Counted from the first letter of the stretch, positions 1 to 9,876 are shown. The stretch: DNA of 64,000 nt from Verrucomicrobiota bacterium (GCA_013286145.1 JABDGH010000008.1:1-64000), one strand, 5' to 3'. Translations and numbers: made by a program. The notes: generated from the letters alone by a model not told the origin.

Positions 1-773
1 ATGCTCAAGCCGGAAACTTTCGGGATGAGATAATAGAGGAGGCCCAGTCCGAGCGGAGCCAGCCAGAGCGTGTAGAGACCGTGGACGTACCAGGCGCTGA
101 GCAGTTCCTGGATGACATTGGAACCGGGCAGCGAATGAGAACTCAGCAGGATGGTTCCTGTCGCGTAGAGCCAAGGGAAAGCGAAGAGTGCGACGAGCAG
201 CCATGCTTGCGCAAGATGATCCCGTCCCGGTTGGCGCGCGAGATAAGTGACGACGGCCACAACGGCGAACAAGGCGTAGGCCAGCCAGAGAACCCACGAG
301 GCGTAAGCGGGGAATTCAAGAAGCTCGATGCTGGTGCTGTCGCCGACAAAAATGCCGATGAGTCCCAGCGTGATGCCCAGGTTCCAGAAGATGGCGCCGG
401 TCATCAGGAGACCGGGCAGGCAAACCGGAGTGCGCCCCAATCGTGCCAGAACCCACACCGCGAGGCCCAAGCCTGCGGTACTTGCCCAACCGTAAACGAG
501 CGCGTCGATGGCGGCGGGCCAGACGTGTCCGTAGGTGAAGAAACTGAAATTGTTGGAGAGATCGATGAACAATCCGAGAAGGGGAATCGAATCGTGCGGA
601 TGCGTGAGCGACGAGGCGTAAACGAGGAGGAACGTGCCAACGACCATCCAATGTACCGCAGAGAGAAGGCAAACCATCACGGGCCAGCGCACCGATGCGT
701 CGATGGCTGCCAACTCGGGATCGGTTGAGATGAATCCCTTGGGAGCAACAGTATTGGAGATTGAGGTAGCCAT
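1..773 (-). CDS. cbb3-like cytochrome c oxidase subunit I, partial (runs off window start)
   Basis: Own translation from ATG at 773 (MATSISNTVAPKGFISTDPELAAIDASVRWPVMVCLLSAVHWMVVGTFLLVYASSLTHPHD...FFTYGHVWPAAIDALVYGW...): hydrophobic multi-TM protein, open at the window edge. Directly downstream of the ACIII operon. Confidence 0.6.
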   Translation of the reverse strand, partial: MATSISNTVAPKGFISTDPELAAIDASVRWPVMVCLLSAVHWMVVGTFLLVYASSLTHPHDSIPLLGLFIDLSNNFSFFTYGHVWPAAIDALVYGWASTAGLGLAVWVLARLGRTPVCLPGLLMTGAIFWNLGITLGLIGIFVGDSTSIELLEFPAYASWVLWLAYALFAVVAVVTYLARQPGRDHLAQAWLLVALFAFPWLYATGTILLSSHSLPGSNVIQELLSAWYVHGLYTLWLAPLGLGLLYYLIPKVSGLS

Positions 774-774
774 G

Positions 775-1233
775 TTACTTGGTCTCCTTTGTTGGAGATG
801 GCGGAGTGGCAGGCGCGGTGTTAGTCGTGGCTGGAGCTGCGTTTGTCGCACCGGCCGGAGCACTGTTTGTTGCGGAAGCAGGTGCGGCATTTGTAGTGGC
901 AGGAGGAGCCACTGGCACAATGGAGGCACCCGGTTCAAGTGGCTTGGTTTTTAAGGTGGCGATTTCACGGAGAATGGCTTCGTCAATTGGGATGCGAACG
1001 ATCCCTTTATTTTGATCGATCCAATCGGCGGTGCCAAGGGTTGCGCGGTCAGCATCCTGAAGCTTTTTCAATGTGGCGATGCGTTCAGTGGCCCGCGTTT
1101 GATCGTAATCGGTATAGTCGTTGGTCATCCGCGAGGAATAGGCCGCAATGACCACGAAGATCGTGAACGCCAGCAGTGTCCAAAAGATCCAACTGATCTT
1201 CACTTGGGATGATGGTGTGGGATTATCGGACAT
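775..1233 (-). CDS. Small single-TM protein with A/P/T/N-rich C-terminal tail, oxidase-operon associated
   Basis: ORF track (775..1257), likely start MSDNPTPSSQVKISWIFWTLLAFTIFVVIAAYSS; tail ATTNAAPASATNSAPAGATNAAPATTNTAPATPP. Confidence 0.65.
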   Translation of the reverse strand: MSDNPTPSSQVKISWIFWTLLAFTIFVVIAAYSSRMTNDYTDYDQTRATERIATLKKLQDADRATLGTADWIDQNKGIVRIPIDEAILREIATLKTKPLEPGASIVPVAPPATTNAAPASATNSAPAGATNAAPATTNTAPATPPSPTKETK

Positions 1234-1235
1234 AA

Positions 1236-2438
1236 CTAATTGGTGATGGTGAGGCATTCGACCAGGCGCGGATCGCGTGTCGGGAAAAGGGAGGCCCTGG
1301 CCGCGAGGCTCATGTAGGCAAAGCCGAGGATCGAACCGACAGTGATGAAGGCGACGAAATCCTGCCAGCTTGGGAGGATGCTGTGCTGATGCGCGTAAGG
1401 CATGATGTACCAGTAAAGTTCCACGCCGTGCATGATGAGAAGCCAGCCAGCGACGAAAGTCAGCGCACGCAGCCTTTTCTTGGTGTCCTGGGCAAGAAGG
1501 TAGATGGTCGGAAAAACGAATTTACCGATGATGATGAGATAGGAGAGATACTTCCACAGGCCGCGATTGTGGTCGTTGTAGAAAATCGTTTCCTCGGGAA
1601 TGTTGCCGTACCAGATGAGCAAGTATTGGCCGAAGGCGATGTAGGCCCAGAAGATGGTGAAGCCGAAAAGGAGTTTGCCCATGAGGTGAAAATGTTCCGA
1701 GTTCAGGGCGACGAGAAAACCGGCCGAGCGCAGCATCGCGATGATGACAATGCCAGCGGCCATGCTGGCTTGGACACAGATGGTGAAATTATAGACGCCG
1801 AAAAGGCTCGAGTACCAACGCCAGTCGAGACCCATAAACCAGTCGAAGCCCAGAAAAGTTTCCAGCACACCAAAAATGACCAGCGCGAGGTAGCTGTGGT
1901 CGTGCATCCGGCGCGTGAATACCGGGTTGCCGTCGATGTCCTGCGCCACGGAGTTGCGGCGGTAGTAGAGTCCGGCGAGACAAAAATAGAGGAAGTAAAT
2001 GAAAACGCGGATGTAAAAGAACGTCGGGTTTAGATAGCCGCTGCGGATTTCGACTTCATGGTCAGTGGCGTGAGCGGGACTCATCCACGTCCAGAGCACG
2101 TCGCGGAAATCGGGCCATAAGAGGGGTAAAAAGAGGACGAAGAACAGGGGCAGCAGTCCCAGCATATTTTCCCAAACGCGACGTGGCAGAACCGACCAGG
2201 CGGAGTCGCATGCGTAATGGAGCGTGACCCAGAAGAAAGCCCCGAGTGCGATGGTGAAGAAGAAGTAAAAGGCGAAGAACCACGAATAGGCAAACTGCAC
2301 ATGATCGACCGCAGCGCCGATGAGGGAGAAAATAATTCCGATCATCGACAGGGCCAGGAAGATGTAAGTCAACGGGAACTTCCAAGGCACGAGTCGCTCC
2401 GGCGCGGGAAGATGAAGGGTGTGAGGATGGCCGCTCAT
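1236..2438 (-). CDS. actF: Alternative complex III subunit ActF (quinol:cytochrome c oxidoreductase, quinone-binding subunit 2)
   Basis: Multi-TM protein of ~400 aa in the canonical act gene order after ActE; ActF/NrfD-like features. Confidence 0.8.
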   Translation of the reverse strand: MSGHPHTLHLPAPERLVPWKFPLTYIFLALSMIGIIFSLIGAAVDHVQFAYSWFFAFYFFFTIALGAFFWVTLHYACDSAWSVLPRRVWENMLGLLPLFFVLFLPLLWPDFRDVLWTWMSPAHATDHEVEIRSGYLNPTFFYIRVFIYFLYFCLAGLYYRRNSVAQDIDGNPVFTRRMHDHSYLALVIFGVLETFLGFDWFMGLDWRWYSSLFGVYNFTICVQASMAAGIVIIAMLRSAGFLVALNSEHFHLMGKLLFGFTIFWAYIAFGQYLLIWYGNIPEETIFYNDHNRGLWKYLSYLIIIGKFVFPTIYLLAQDTKKRLRALTFVAGWLLIMHGVELYWYIMPYAHQHSILPSWQDFVAFITVGSILGFAYMSLAARASLFPTRDPRLVECLTITN

Positions 2439-3214
2439 GGTTTCGATACTTTCTTCAAGGGCTGTTTATCGAAAGTTGTCGGATAGACCGATTCGTAGCG
2501 GGGTTTGTCAGGAGTACCCGTTGTTGGCGCGGGTGTCGCTGAAACGGGAGCAGCCGGTTTCTTCATCTTGGCTTGAAGCTCTGATTGCTCTTTCGGTGAG
2601 GCGTCATTGAGTGTGGCGTTCTGGCTGCGTTGTAACGCGCGAATATACATAACGATCCTCCAGCGATCATCGATGGAGATATTGTAGCCGTAGCCGAGCA
2701 TCTGGCCTTTGCCGTTGCTGATGGTGTTGAACAGGTCTCCGTCGTTTCTCTGGCGGATGGGATCGGTCTGATAATTGGCTGCACCGTTGAGGCCATATTT
2801 TGACGTGATGCCTTTTCCATCACCGGCGGCGCCATGGCAAACCTGGCAATTGATCGCGTACCGTTCGCGTCCCCGGCTCATGTTGACCGCGTCAATTTGT
2901 AGGGCGTGTGCGCCGTCACGTGCGGCGTGAACAGGAATACCGTTGCCCCAATGGGCACTGTCCCATTTGCCAGTCGCCCAATAATCGTTTTGCGCGGGCA
3001 TTTCCAGCGCCACGGTGCCTTCGACGGGCGGACGCGAAGCCATGCCGTCGGCAAAGAATGAACTGGTGACCTGATCCTTCACCTTGTCCTGATGAACCAT
3101 GTCGGGAAACAACTCCATGGGTGGCCGGGTCGAGTGATCGCCGCGAAAACCGGCAATCGAAACGACGGTGACCACAGCCAGAATGAGAGCGAGAAGGAAA
3201 TAGATTAGTTTCAT
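2435..3214 (-). CDS. actE: Alternative complex III subunit ActE, monoheme cytochrome c
   Basis: N-terminal signal/TM and one CxxCH (YAINCQVCHGAAGDGKG); position in act operon. Confidence 0.85.
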   Translation of the reverse strand: MKLIYFLLALILAVVTVVSIAGFRGDHSTRPPMELFPDMVHQDKVKDQVTSSFFADGMASRPPVEGTVALEMPAQNDYWATGKWDSAHWGNGIPVHAARDGAHALQIDAVNMSRGRERYAINCQVCHGAAGDGKGITSKYGLNGAANYQTDPIRQRNDGDLFNTISNGKGQMLGYGYNISIDDRWRIVMYIRALQRSQNATLNDASPKEQSELQAKMKKPAAPVSATPAPTTGTPDKPRYESVYPTTFDKQPLKKVSKP

Positions 3215-3789
3215 TCTTCTCCTATAAAGGTGAGGTTGGTGCCGCCCATTTCCTGAAGCAAATCGACCGTGGCCTTCTCATCAAAACGCGGATCCTTGGC
3301 CTCGATCACGACGAAAAACTTGTCGTGGGTCGCGCGGCTGAAGAGATCCCATTCCCAGAGCGGGTGATGGAGCCGGGGCAACCCGGAAAGAAGGATGATG
3401 CCCTTGAGCGTGAAGATCGCAGCGAGCATGATCGTGAGCAAATCGAGGATTGGAACAAAGGCGGGAAGGCTGAAATAAGGTTTTCCCTGGGTGTCCATGG
3501 GATAGATGTAAACCGACGTGATCGTGACCAGGAGAAAACCGCCGATCAAACCGTGGAGTCCACCCACGAGGGTGCAGACGCCAACCCACGATTTTTTGAG
3601 TCCCATCGCCTTGTCGAGGCCGTGGATGGCATAGGGCGTATAGCAGTCCCAAGAGCGGAAACCGTGATCACGCACTTTTTCGGCTGCCTCATAGAGAGCA
3701 GTGGGATTGGCAAACTCGGCCGCGACGGCGTAGAGCTTCTTCGGCATTTGACCGGAGCCGACGGAACAAACGAGGGGAGTATCAGTCAT
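3211..3789 (-). CDS. actD: Alternative complex III subunit ActD (DUF3341 family)
   Basis: ~190 aa, two TM segments, motif YAVAAEFANPTALYEAAEKVRDHGFRSWDCYTPYAIHGLDKAMGLKKS typical of ActD. Confidence 0.88.
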   Translation of the reverse strand: MTDTPLVCSVGSGQMPKKLYAVAAEFANPTALYEAAEKVRDHGFRSWDCYTPYAIHGLDKAMGLKKSWVGVCTLVGGLHGLIGGFLLVTITSVYIYPMDTQGKPYFSLPAFVPILDLLTIMLAAIFTLKGIILLSGLPRLHHPLWEWDLFSRATHDKFFVVIEAKDPRFDEKATVDLLQEMGGTNLTFIGEE

Positions 3790-5251
3790 GGGAGCCTCCC
3801 TGGTTGTGCTCGATTACGACGGGCGGTTGATGCGGATTGGCCTCGGGAAGCACGGAACGAACTTCGGCAATCGCGATGACCGGCAGGAAGCGGATAAAGA
3901 GAAGATACATCAGGAAGAAAATTCCGAACGTCCCGGTGAAGGTCAAAACATCGATATAGGTCGGATAAAACATGCCCCATGACGAGGGGAGAAAATCGCG
4001 ATGGATGGAACTGACGATGATGACGTAGCGTTCGAGCCACATGCCGATGCTCGGGAACAGCACGATGAAAAAAGCGAGCCACGGCGTGCGTCGAACCCGC
4101 TTGCTCCAGAAAAGCTGCGGGATGACGCAATTGAAAATCATCATCAGGTCCCAGGTAAGCCAGTAGGGACCAAAGATGCGGTCGTGTAAAAGAGTGAAAC
4201 TTTCGTTCGGGTTACCGCTATAGTAGGCGATAAAAAATTCCATTCCGTAGATGTAGGCGACAAAGAGACCCATCAGCAGCGTGTAGCGGCAACAGAGGTC
4301 GATGTGGCGCAGGGTGACAATATCCTGGAGTTTGTAATATTGCCGGATCGGCACGAGGAGAATGATCAACATGCAGAAACCGCCGTAGATCGCGCCGACG
4401 CCGAAGTAGGGGATGAAGATCGTCCCATGCCAGCCGGGAATGACCGAGGTGGAGAAGTCGCTCGACACGACGGTGCAGGTCGTGATGACGAGCAGGGTCG
4501 CGATGCCCGCGAGCATGAGGTAACCAAATTCGTAATTGGCCCACTGCCGGGCGCTGCCTCGCCAGCCAAGGCAGATAACCGCATAAAAATACTTCAGTAT
4601 CTTGTTCTTGATCCGGTCGCGCATGGCCGCTGCATCGGGAATCAGGCCGACGTACCAGAACATGATGGAGACGCCGAGGTAGGTGTTGACGGCGAAGACG
4701 TCCCAGAGGAGCGGGCTGCGGAAATTGGGCCAGATGGCGTTGCCGTTCGGGATGGGAGCCATGTACCACGCAAACCAGACGCGGCCAACGTGAACGGCGG
4801 GAAAAACACCGGCGCACATGACGGCGAAGATGGTCATCGCCTCGGCGGCGCGATTGATGCCGGAAGCCCAGCGCTGACGTGTGAGATAAAGAATGGCGGC
4901 GATCATGGTTCCGGCGTGACCGATACCGATCCAGAAAACGAAGTTGGTAATGTCCCAGGCCCAGTTGGCGGCTTTGTTTTCGCCCCAGACACCGACGCCC
5001 GTCGTGATGAGATAAAGAATGCAGACGCCAGCCAACGAAGCTACGCCGCCCGCAATCCCCACGGCGATCCACCACCAGAGCGGCGCCGGATTTTCCACGA
5101 CGGAAGCAATGTGGTCGCCGACCCAAGCCGCGCTGCGCTCATTATTAACGTAAGGCTCGCGGATCAGTTCCTGGCGCGCGCGCGCGATCTCAGCCGACTC
5201 ATGTCGGTTGAGCGGATCGGCAGGCACAGTGGATGGGGTGAAATAGGACAT
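3782..5251 (-). CDS. actC: Alternative complex III subunit ActC (NrfD/PsrC-like quinone-binding membrane subunit)
   Basis: 489 aa multi-TM protein with NrfD-like sequence (NFVFWIGIGHAGTMIAAILYLTRQRW); position in act operon. Confidence 0.9.
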   Translation of the reverse strand: MSYFTPSTVPADPLNRHESAEIARARQELIREPYVNNERSAAWVGDHIASVVENPAPLWWWIAVGIAGGVASLAGVCILYLITTGVGVWGENKAANWAWDITNFVFWIGIGHAGTMIAAILYLTRQRWASGINRAAEAMTIFAVMCAGVFPAVHVGRVWFAWYMAPIPNGNAIWPNFRSPLLWDVFAVNTYLGVSIMFWYVGLIPDAAAMRDRIKNKILKYFYAVICLGWRGSARQWANYEFGYLMLAGIATLLVITTCTVVSSDFSTSVIPGWHGTIFIPYFGVGAIYGGFCMLIILLVPIRQYYKLQDIVTLRHIDLCCRYTLLMGLFVAYIYGMEFFIAYYSGNPNESFTLLHDRIFGPYWLTWDLMMIFNCVIPQLFWSKRVRRTPWLAFFIVLFPSIGMWLERYVIIVSSIHRDFLPSSWGMFYPTYIDVLTFTGTFGIFFLMYLLFIRFLPVIAIAEVRSVLPEANPHQPPVVIEHNQGGSHD

Positions 5252-5270
5252 GGGCTGGGTTAAAAAGATT

Positions 5271-5414
5271 CGTCATCCCGAGCTTGTCGAGGGATCAGAC
5301 ACGGGTTGCCGATACACAAAAGCTGAAAAGTCGAAAAGAGATATTTCTTTCCGTCATCTCCTGCGAAATGTTTTTTCGGGAACGTGTCTGATCCTTCGAC
5401 AAGCTCAGGATGAC
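5271..5414. repeat. Palindromic intergenic element, copy A (long inverted repeat), between actB and actC
   Basis: Left arm 5271-5303 cgtcatcccgagcttgtcgagggatcagacacg; right arm 5383-5414 cgtgtctgatccttcgacaagctcaggatgac. Confidence 0.88.
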
Positions 5415-5473
5415 AGATTGAAGAAGTGAGAAATGGCAGATAACTTATGGATAAAATAACTGCCCTCCGCAGG

Positions 5474-5495
5474 AGCTCGACAAGCTCGGGATGAC
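5474..5495. repeat. Extra half-copy of the palindromic element
   Basis: agctcgacaagctcgggatgac, matches one arm of the family. Confidence 0.75.
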
Positions 5496-5534
5496 AGCTT
5501 TTAAAATTAAAATTCCTGTAAAGCATGGGTTCAG

Positions 5535-8500
5535 TTATCGCGTCGTGGCGGCCTCTGGTTTGTCCGAGCCGTTCTTGGGTTCGGCGGGCGATTTTTCTTC
5601 AAAGGGGCTGGTGTGGCCGATGTGTGCGGCACCGGGCATGGCCATGTTGGGATTACGAACGCGGCCGAGATAACTCGTGCGCGGCCTGGTGCCGAGATAG
5701 GCCAGCACTCCGTAACCGCGTTCATCCTGCTTGGCGATGGAGACCTTGCTGTTCGGATCGTTCATGTTGCCGAAAACGATGGCCTCCGCCGGGCAGACCT
5801 GCTGGCAGGCGACCTTGAACGAGTCGGTCGGCAACGTGATGTCGCCCGAGCCGTTCGCCTTGCGAAGCTGGTCGATCTTGGCCTCCTCGATGCGCTGGAC
5901 GCAATAGGTGCACTTTTCCATGACGCCGCGGATGCGTATCGAGACATTGGGATTTTTTTGCAGCGCGATGCTGTCGGGCGTACCTTTGTAAGTCAGCGGA
6001 CCATCCTTGCCCGCGAGTGGGCCGAGATAGAGTTCGCCGACCTGGCCGAGCACGGGAAGTTTCACGTTCTGGATCGGACGGTCGTTATAATTGAAGAAAT
6101 TGAACCGGCGCACTTTATAAGGGCAATTGTTCGCGCAATAGCGAGTGCCGATGCAGCGATTGTAGGCCATGACGTTAAGCCCTTCCTCGTTGTGAACAGT
6201 GGCGTTGACCGGGCAGACCGGCTCGCACGGCGCGTTTTCGCACTGCTGGCAGGCCATCGGCTGGATGAGCATCTGCGGATCATCGAGATAGGAGGAATCC
6301 TTGGTATCGTCGCTGGCGAAGTAGCGGTCATTGCGAATCCAGTGCATTTCGCGACCACGGATGACCTGGAATTTGCCGACGATGGGAATATTGTTCTCCG
6401 CCTGGCAGGCGACCACGCAGGCACTGCATCCGACGCATGAATTGAGGTCGATGACCATGCCCCACGCGGGACGGTCGGGCTGGTAATCCTTGGAATTGAG
6501 CTTGGGTGTGCCGTAACCCGATTCGTAATTCTGGTAGCCCTTGAGTTCGCCCTGCGGCGTGTCTTTGTCGATGCCGATTTCCTGAACGAAGGCGGGATCG
6601 TCGTGATATTTTTCGAGAGAGGCTTCGCGCACGAGACCGCGTCCTTCCATCGAATTGTGTTCCTGTGTGAGAGCGAGCGGCCAGGTCTTGTCGATTTTCT
6701 CAACTTTGACGCCAGTGACAAAACCGGGCGTGGCCGAGGTGCGAAGTTTATAAACGTTGAACCCGGCGTCCGCTGCGACGCGGAGAGGGGCGGTCACGTT
6801 TTTGCGCGATTCCTCAGTGAGGCGCGGTGCGGTGCGTCCCCAGCCGAGCGCGATGGTCAGCGTCTGGTCGTGCTGGCCGGGAGCGACGAGAACGGGTAAT
6901 TCCATGCTGCGACCGTCGGGCGTGGTGACCTTGAGCATCGGGAAGGCGGTGGTCGGGTCGATGGCGACGGGCGAATTGGAAGTTCTCGGCGAGACGTCGG
7001 TGTTGGGGAGATCCTGCGTATTATTATTCGGAGGCGAAACATCGACACCGAGCTTCTTGGCGGTTTTCGGGCTGACGTAGAGCGCATTGTCCCAGGTGAG
7101 TTTGCTAACCGGGTCGGGCAATTCCTGGAGCCAGCCGTTGTTGGCGTAACGGCCATCGTCGATATTTCCCAAAACGAAATTGAGTTCGTATTCGCCGGGC
7201 TGGAGGGGTTTGAAGGGAACGATATGTCCTTTTGCTAGCAGGAATTCAGGAGCAATTGCAGACGATTTCAAACGGGCATTCTCACAAAATCCATCGTGAA
7301 CATATTGGTGCCATTTTTTCTCAATCTCATCGACATAAGTGATGAGGTCGGGTTCGTTACCTCTAGTTAATTTCCCGAAAGTTTGCTGGATATGTTCCGC
7401 GCCTTTGGCCTTGGGCAAGCCAGCCAGTTCGGCGAGCAGTTCAATTTCAGAAATGCCATTGTAGAGAGGGAGAATGAGTGGTTGTTGGGAAAGATAAGCA
7501 CCACCGCAAGTGTATGCGTCGCCCCATGATTCCAGAAAATGGGCGGCTGGAATGTGAGTTGTGGCGGTGGCGCTGGTTTCGTCAACGTGAAGTCCAAGAC
7601 GGATGACCTGTTCTACCTTGGCAAGGAGACTATCGAAGCTGATTTCGGCAGGTGCGTTGAAGGCCGGGTTGCCGCCGAGAACAAAAAGGGTTTTGATCGT
7701 GCCCCGGCTGATCTGCTCGGCGAGATTACCAAGAGGCCATCCTACCGATGTAACAGATGGAATATAGTTTATCGTCTTCCCGATATTATCCAATGCTCCA
7801 TTAATTGATTGAAGTAATAAATGTACAGATGGCGGCTGCTGGCTTCCGCAAATAATGACTGAGCGACCCTTGGCACTCATCAAATCTTTGGCCATTTCCG
7901 TAATCCACGCTTCGATATTGGGGTCATTGAACGCAGTAAAGCTATTTCCCGACGCCACACCCAATTTCGAGGCAAGCAGTGTTACCACGCCGTCGATGTT
8001 ACTCGAAGGAACACGGAGGCGATGATCGGCCATTCCACCGGTGAGCGAAAAACGTCCTTCTATCGCGTAGAGGCGTGACATCGTTTCCTGAGTCTTGCCA
8101 AGACGACGGCGACCTGCGGAGAAGCCAGCAATATTTTGGATCGTACCCTCGGATGCGCCGAGAAAATCACAATCGAGCGAAACAATAACATCGGCCTTTT
8201 CCAAATTATAAATGGGTTGAGTACTTCCAGCCCACGGCCCTGCCCAAGGTTCATATTCTACCCAAGCAATCTTGGGGAATTGCTGTTGGATCAAATCGCG
8301 GATGCGTTCACGCGTCGGAGATGTGCTCGGCTCGGCCAGAATAGCGAGGCCTTCGCCGCCGTTCTTGAGGTAATCGCGGCGCAGGATGGCGAACTCTTCC
8401 CAGAAATCTTCCCAGGTCGCCTCAATGTAATCTTTGCCGCGTTCCTTCGCCTTGAGGACGACCTTGGAGCGATCTGGGTCGTAGAGATCGAGGATCGCGG

Positions 8501-8924
8501 CCTGGCCGAAGGTGTCGGTGGAACCGTTGAAACCGGGGACGTTCGGGTTGCCTTCGAGCTTGGTGGGGCGGCCATTGTAAGTCGTGGCGATGAGCGGGAT
8601 GGCTCCGCCACGGCGCGGCATGGCGGTGGCATAATGGAGTGCGTTGCCGGGAACCTGCCATTCGACGCCCTTACTATAAGGCACGGCATGGATTTCGGGA
8701 CGACGGCAACCGGTCAGGCCGAGTCCGGCCAGCGCAACCGATGCACCCATGAATTGCATGAAGCCGCGGCGGGTTATTTCATCCCCCTCCAATTCAGCCG
8801 CGCCCTGCGGGAACTCACGTTCGAGGCGCGCGCGAAATTCGGGCGTCTCCGCGAATTCTTCGAGGCTGCGCCAGTATTTCTTGCCCGTGGTTGGGGCTGG
8901 GGGGTGGTTGAAGGTGCGTTTCAT
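5535..8924 (-). CDS. actB: Alternative complex III subunit ActB (TAT-type N-terminus, molybdopterin-oxidoreductase-like domain plus Fe-S ferredoxin domain)
   Basis: ~1130 aa; RRGFMQFMGASVALAGLGLTGC; Fe-S motifs CVGCSACVVACQ, CQQCENAPCEPVCP, CIGTRYCANNCPYKVRRF, CTYCVQRI. Confidence 0.93.
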   Translation of the reverse strand: MKRTFNHPPAPTTGKKYWRSLEEFAETPEFRARLEREFPQGAAELEGDEITRRGFMQFMGASVALAGLGLTGCRRPEIHAVPYSKGVEWQVPGNALHYATAMPRRGGAIPLIATTYNGRPTKLEGNPNVPGFNGSTDTFGQAAILDLYDPDRSKVVLKAKERGKDYIEATWEDFWEEFAILRRDYLKNGGEGLAILAEPSTSPTRERIRDLIQQQFPKIAWVEYEPWAGPWAGSTQPIYNLEKADVIVSLDCDFLGASEGTIQNIAGFSAGRRRLGKTQETMSRLYAIEGRFSLTGGMADHRLRVPSSNIDGVVTLLASKLGVASGNSFTAFNDPNIEAWITEMAKDLMSAKGRSVIICGSQQPPSVHLLLQSINGALDNIGKTINYIPSVTSVGWPLGNLAEQISRGTIKTLFVLGGNPAFNAPAEISFDSLLAKVEQVIRLGLHVDETSATATTHIPAAHFLESWGDAYTCGGAYLSQQPLILPLYNGISEIELLAELAGLPKAKGAEHIQQTFGKLTRGNEPDLITYVDEIEKKWHQYVHDGFCENARLKSSAIAPEFLLAKGHIVPFKPLQPGEYELNFVLGNIDDGRYANNGWLQELPDPVSKLTWDNALYVSPKTAKKLGVDVSPPNNNTQDLPNTDVSPRTSNSPVAIDPTTAFPMLKVTTPDGRSMELPVLVAPGQHDQTLTIALGWGRTAPRLTEESRKNVTAPLRVAADAGFNVYKLRTSATPGFVTGVKVEKIDKTWPLALTQEHNSMEGRGLVREASLEKYHDDPAFVQEIGIDKDTPQGELKGYQNYESGYGTPKLNSKDYQPDRPAWGMVIDLNSCVGCSACVVACQAENNIPIVGKFQVIRGREMHWIRNDRYFASDDTKDSSYLDDPQMLIQPMACQQCENAPCEPVCPVNATVHNEEGLNVMAYNRCIGTRYCANNCPYKVRRFNFFNYNDRPIQNVKLPVLGQVGELYLGPLAGKDGPLTYKGTPDSIALQKNPNVSIRIRGVMEKCTYCVQRIEEAKIDQLRKANGSGDITLPTDSFKVACQQVCPAEAIVFGNMNDPNSKVSIAKQDERGYGVLAYLGTRPRTSYLGRVRNPNMAMPGAAHIGHTSPFEEKSPAEPKNGSDKPEAATTR

Positions 8925-9598
8925 CGGTGGCAGGCGGCGCAATTTTGCGGCGGGTCAATTTTCCAGTCGTGGACAAGTTTTTTTCCTAGTTCGGCCTGCG
9001 TCTTGCCAGCGGGCGGTGTCCAGTTGAGATCAAAAACCGGCGAGGTTGCGCCCGGTTTGTCGGCAGCGACAGGACGGACATATTCCTGCGGATTGCGATG
9101 GCAATTGAGGCACCACGCCATGCTTTGGGATTGGTTATGCCAGACGACGTTCATTTCGTTGACCTGGCCGTGACAACTGACGCAACTGACGCCGCGACTC
9201 ACATGCACTGAGTGGTTGAAGTAGGCATAATCGGGCACGTTATGAATCTTCACCCAGGAGATCGGCTGGCCCGTTGCCCAACTGTCGCGGACTGGCTTGA
9301 GCTTCGGGTTGGTGGCCTGGATTTGCCCGTGGCAATTCATGCAGGTTTGAGTCGAGGGAAAGTTGGAATGGCTGCTGACTTCGACGTTGCTGTGGCAATA
9401 ACGGCAGTCCAGGCCGAGTTGGCCAACGTGGAGCTTGTGATCGAAAGCGACCGGCTGGATGGGCTGGTACCCGACGCGCGAATACTTGGGAGTGAAATAA
9501 TACCAGACCGCAACCGTGACCAGGCCACCCACGATCAACAGGGCGACTAGGCCCTTGATCAAGATCAGGTTGGTGGCTTTGGGGAAAATATTGGCCAT
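8921..9598 (-). CDS. actA: Alternative complex III subunit ActA, pentaheme cytochrome c
   Basis: N-terminal TM and five CxxCH motifs (CRYCH, CMNCH, CVSCH, CLNCH, CAACH). Confidence 0.93.
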   Translation of the reverse strand: MANIFPKATNLILIKGLVALLIVGGLVTVAVWYYFTPKYSRVGYQPIQPVAFDHKLHVGQLGLDCRYCHSNVEVSSHSNFPSTQTCMNCHGQIQATNPKLKPVRDSWATGQPISWVKIHNVPDYAYFNHSVHVSRGVSCVSCHGQVNEMNVVWHNQSQSMAWCLNCHRNPQEYVRPVAADKPGATSPVFDLNWTPPAGKTQAELGKKLVHDWKIDPPQNCAACHR

Positions 9599-9876
9599 GT
9601 TGCGATGTAATAGCGGGTTTCATCTCCTCCGACCGACCTATCCTGCGTCTAAATGACAAAGGACGAATCATCGGTGAAACCCACTCTGTGGTTACCAGAC
9701 ACCCTTTGCGCGGGCAACCGGAATTGTGAAGTTTTTCATAATGTTTTTTTGGTAGCCTGTGATGGAAACTTGCAATGCAGGAATTTGCCCGGAAGCGTTG
9801 TCCATCGCTGAGCCCGCAACGGTTGATGGTTTTTCTTCCTCGCCCCCGACGCGGAGCCTGTTTTAACTCAGGGGCC

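Noticed and set aside
4218-5263. Long antisense ORFs opposite actC (4218-5126 frame-shifted; 4304-5263 plus strand)
   Set aside because: They lie entirely over a clear NrfD-like gene. Their Arg/Asp/Gly-rich composition is typical of shadow ORFs in GC-rich DNA.
5260-5526. 88-aa ORF (CHPELVELLRRAVILS...CHPELVEGSDTF)
   Set aside because: It is a translation of the palindromic repeat (CHPELVE) and not a gene. Such peptides are common false annotations over this element.
8136-9173. 345-aa plus-strand ORF opposite actA/actB
   Set aside because: Antisense to multiheme and Fe-S proteins with unmistakable motifs; no recognisable domain.
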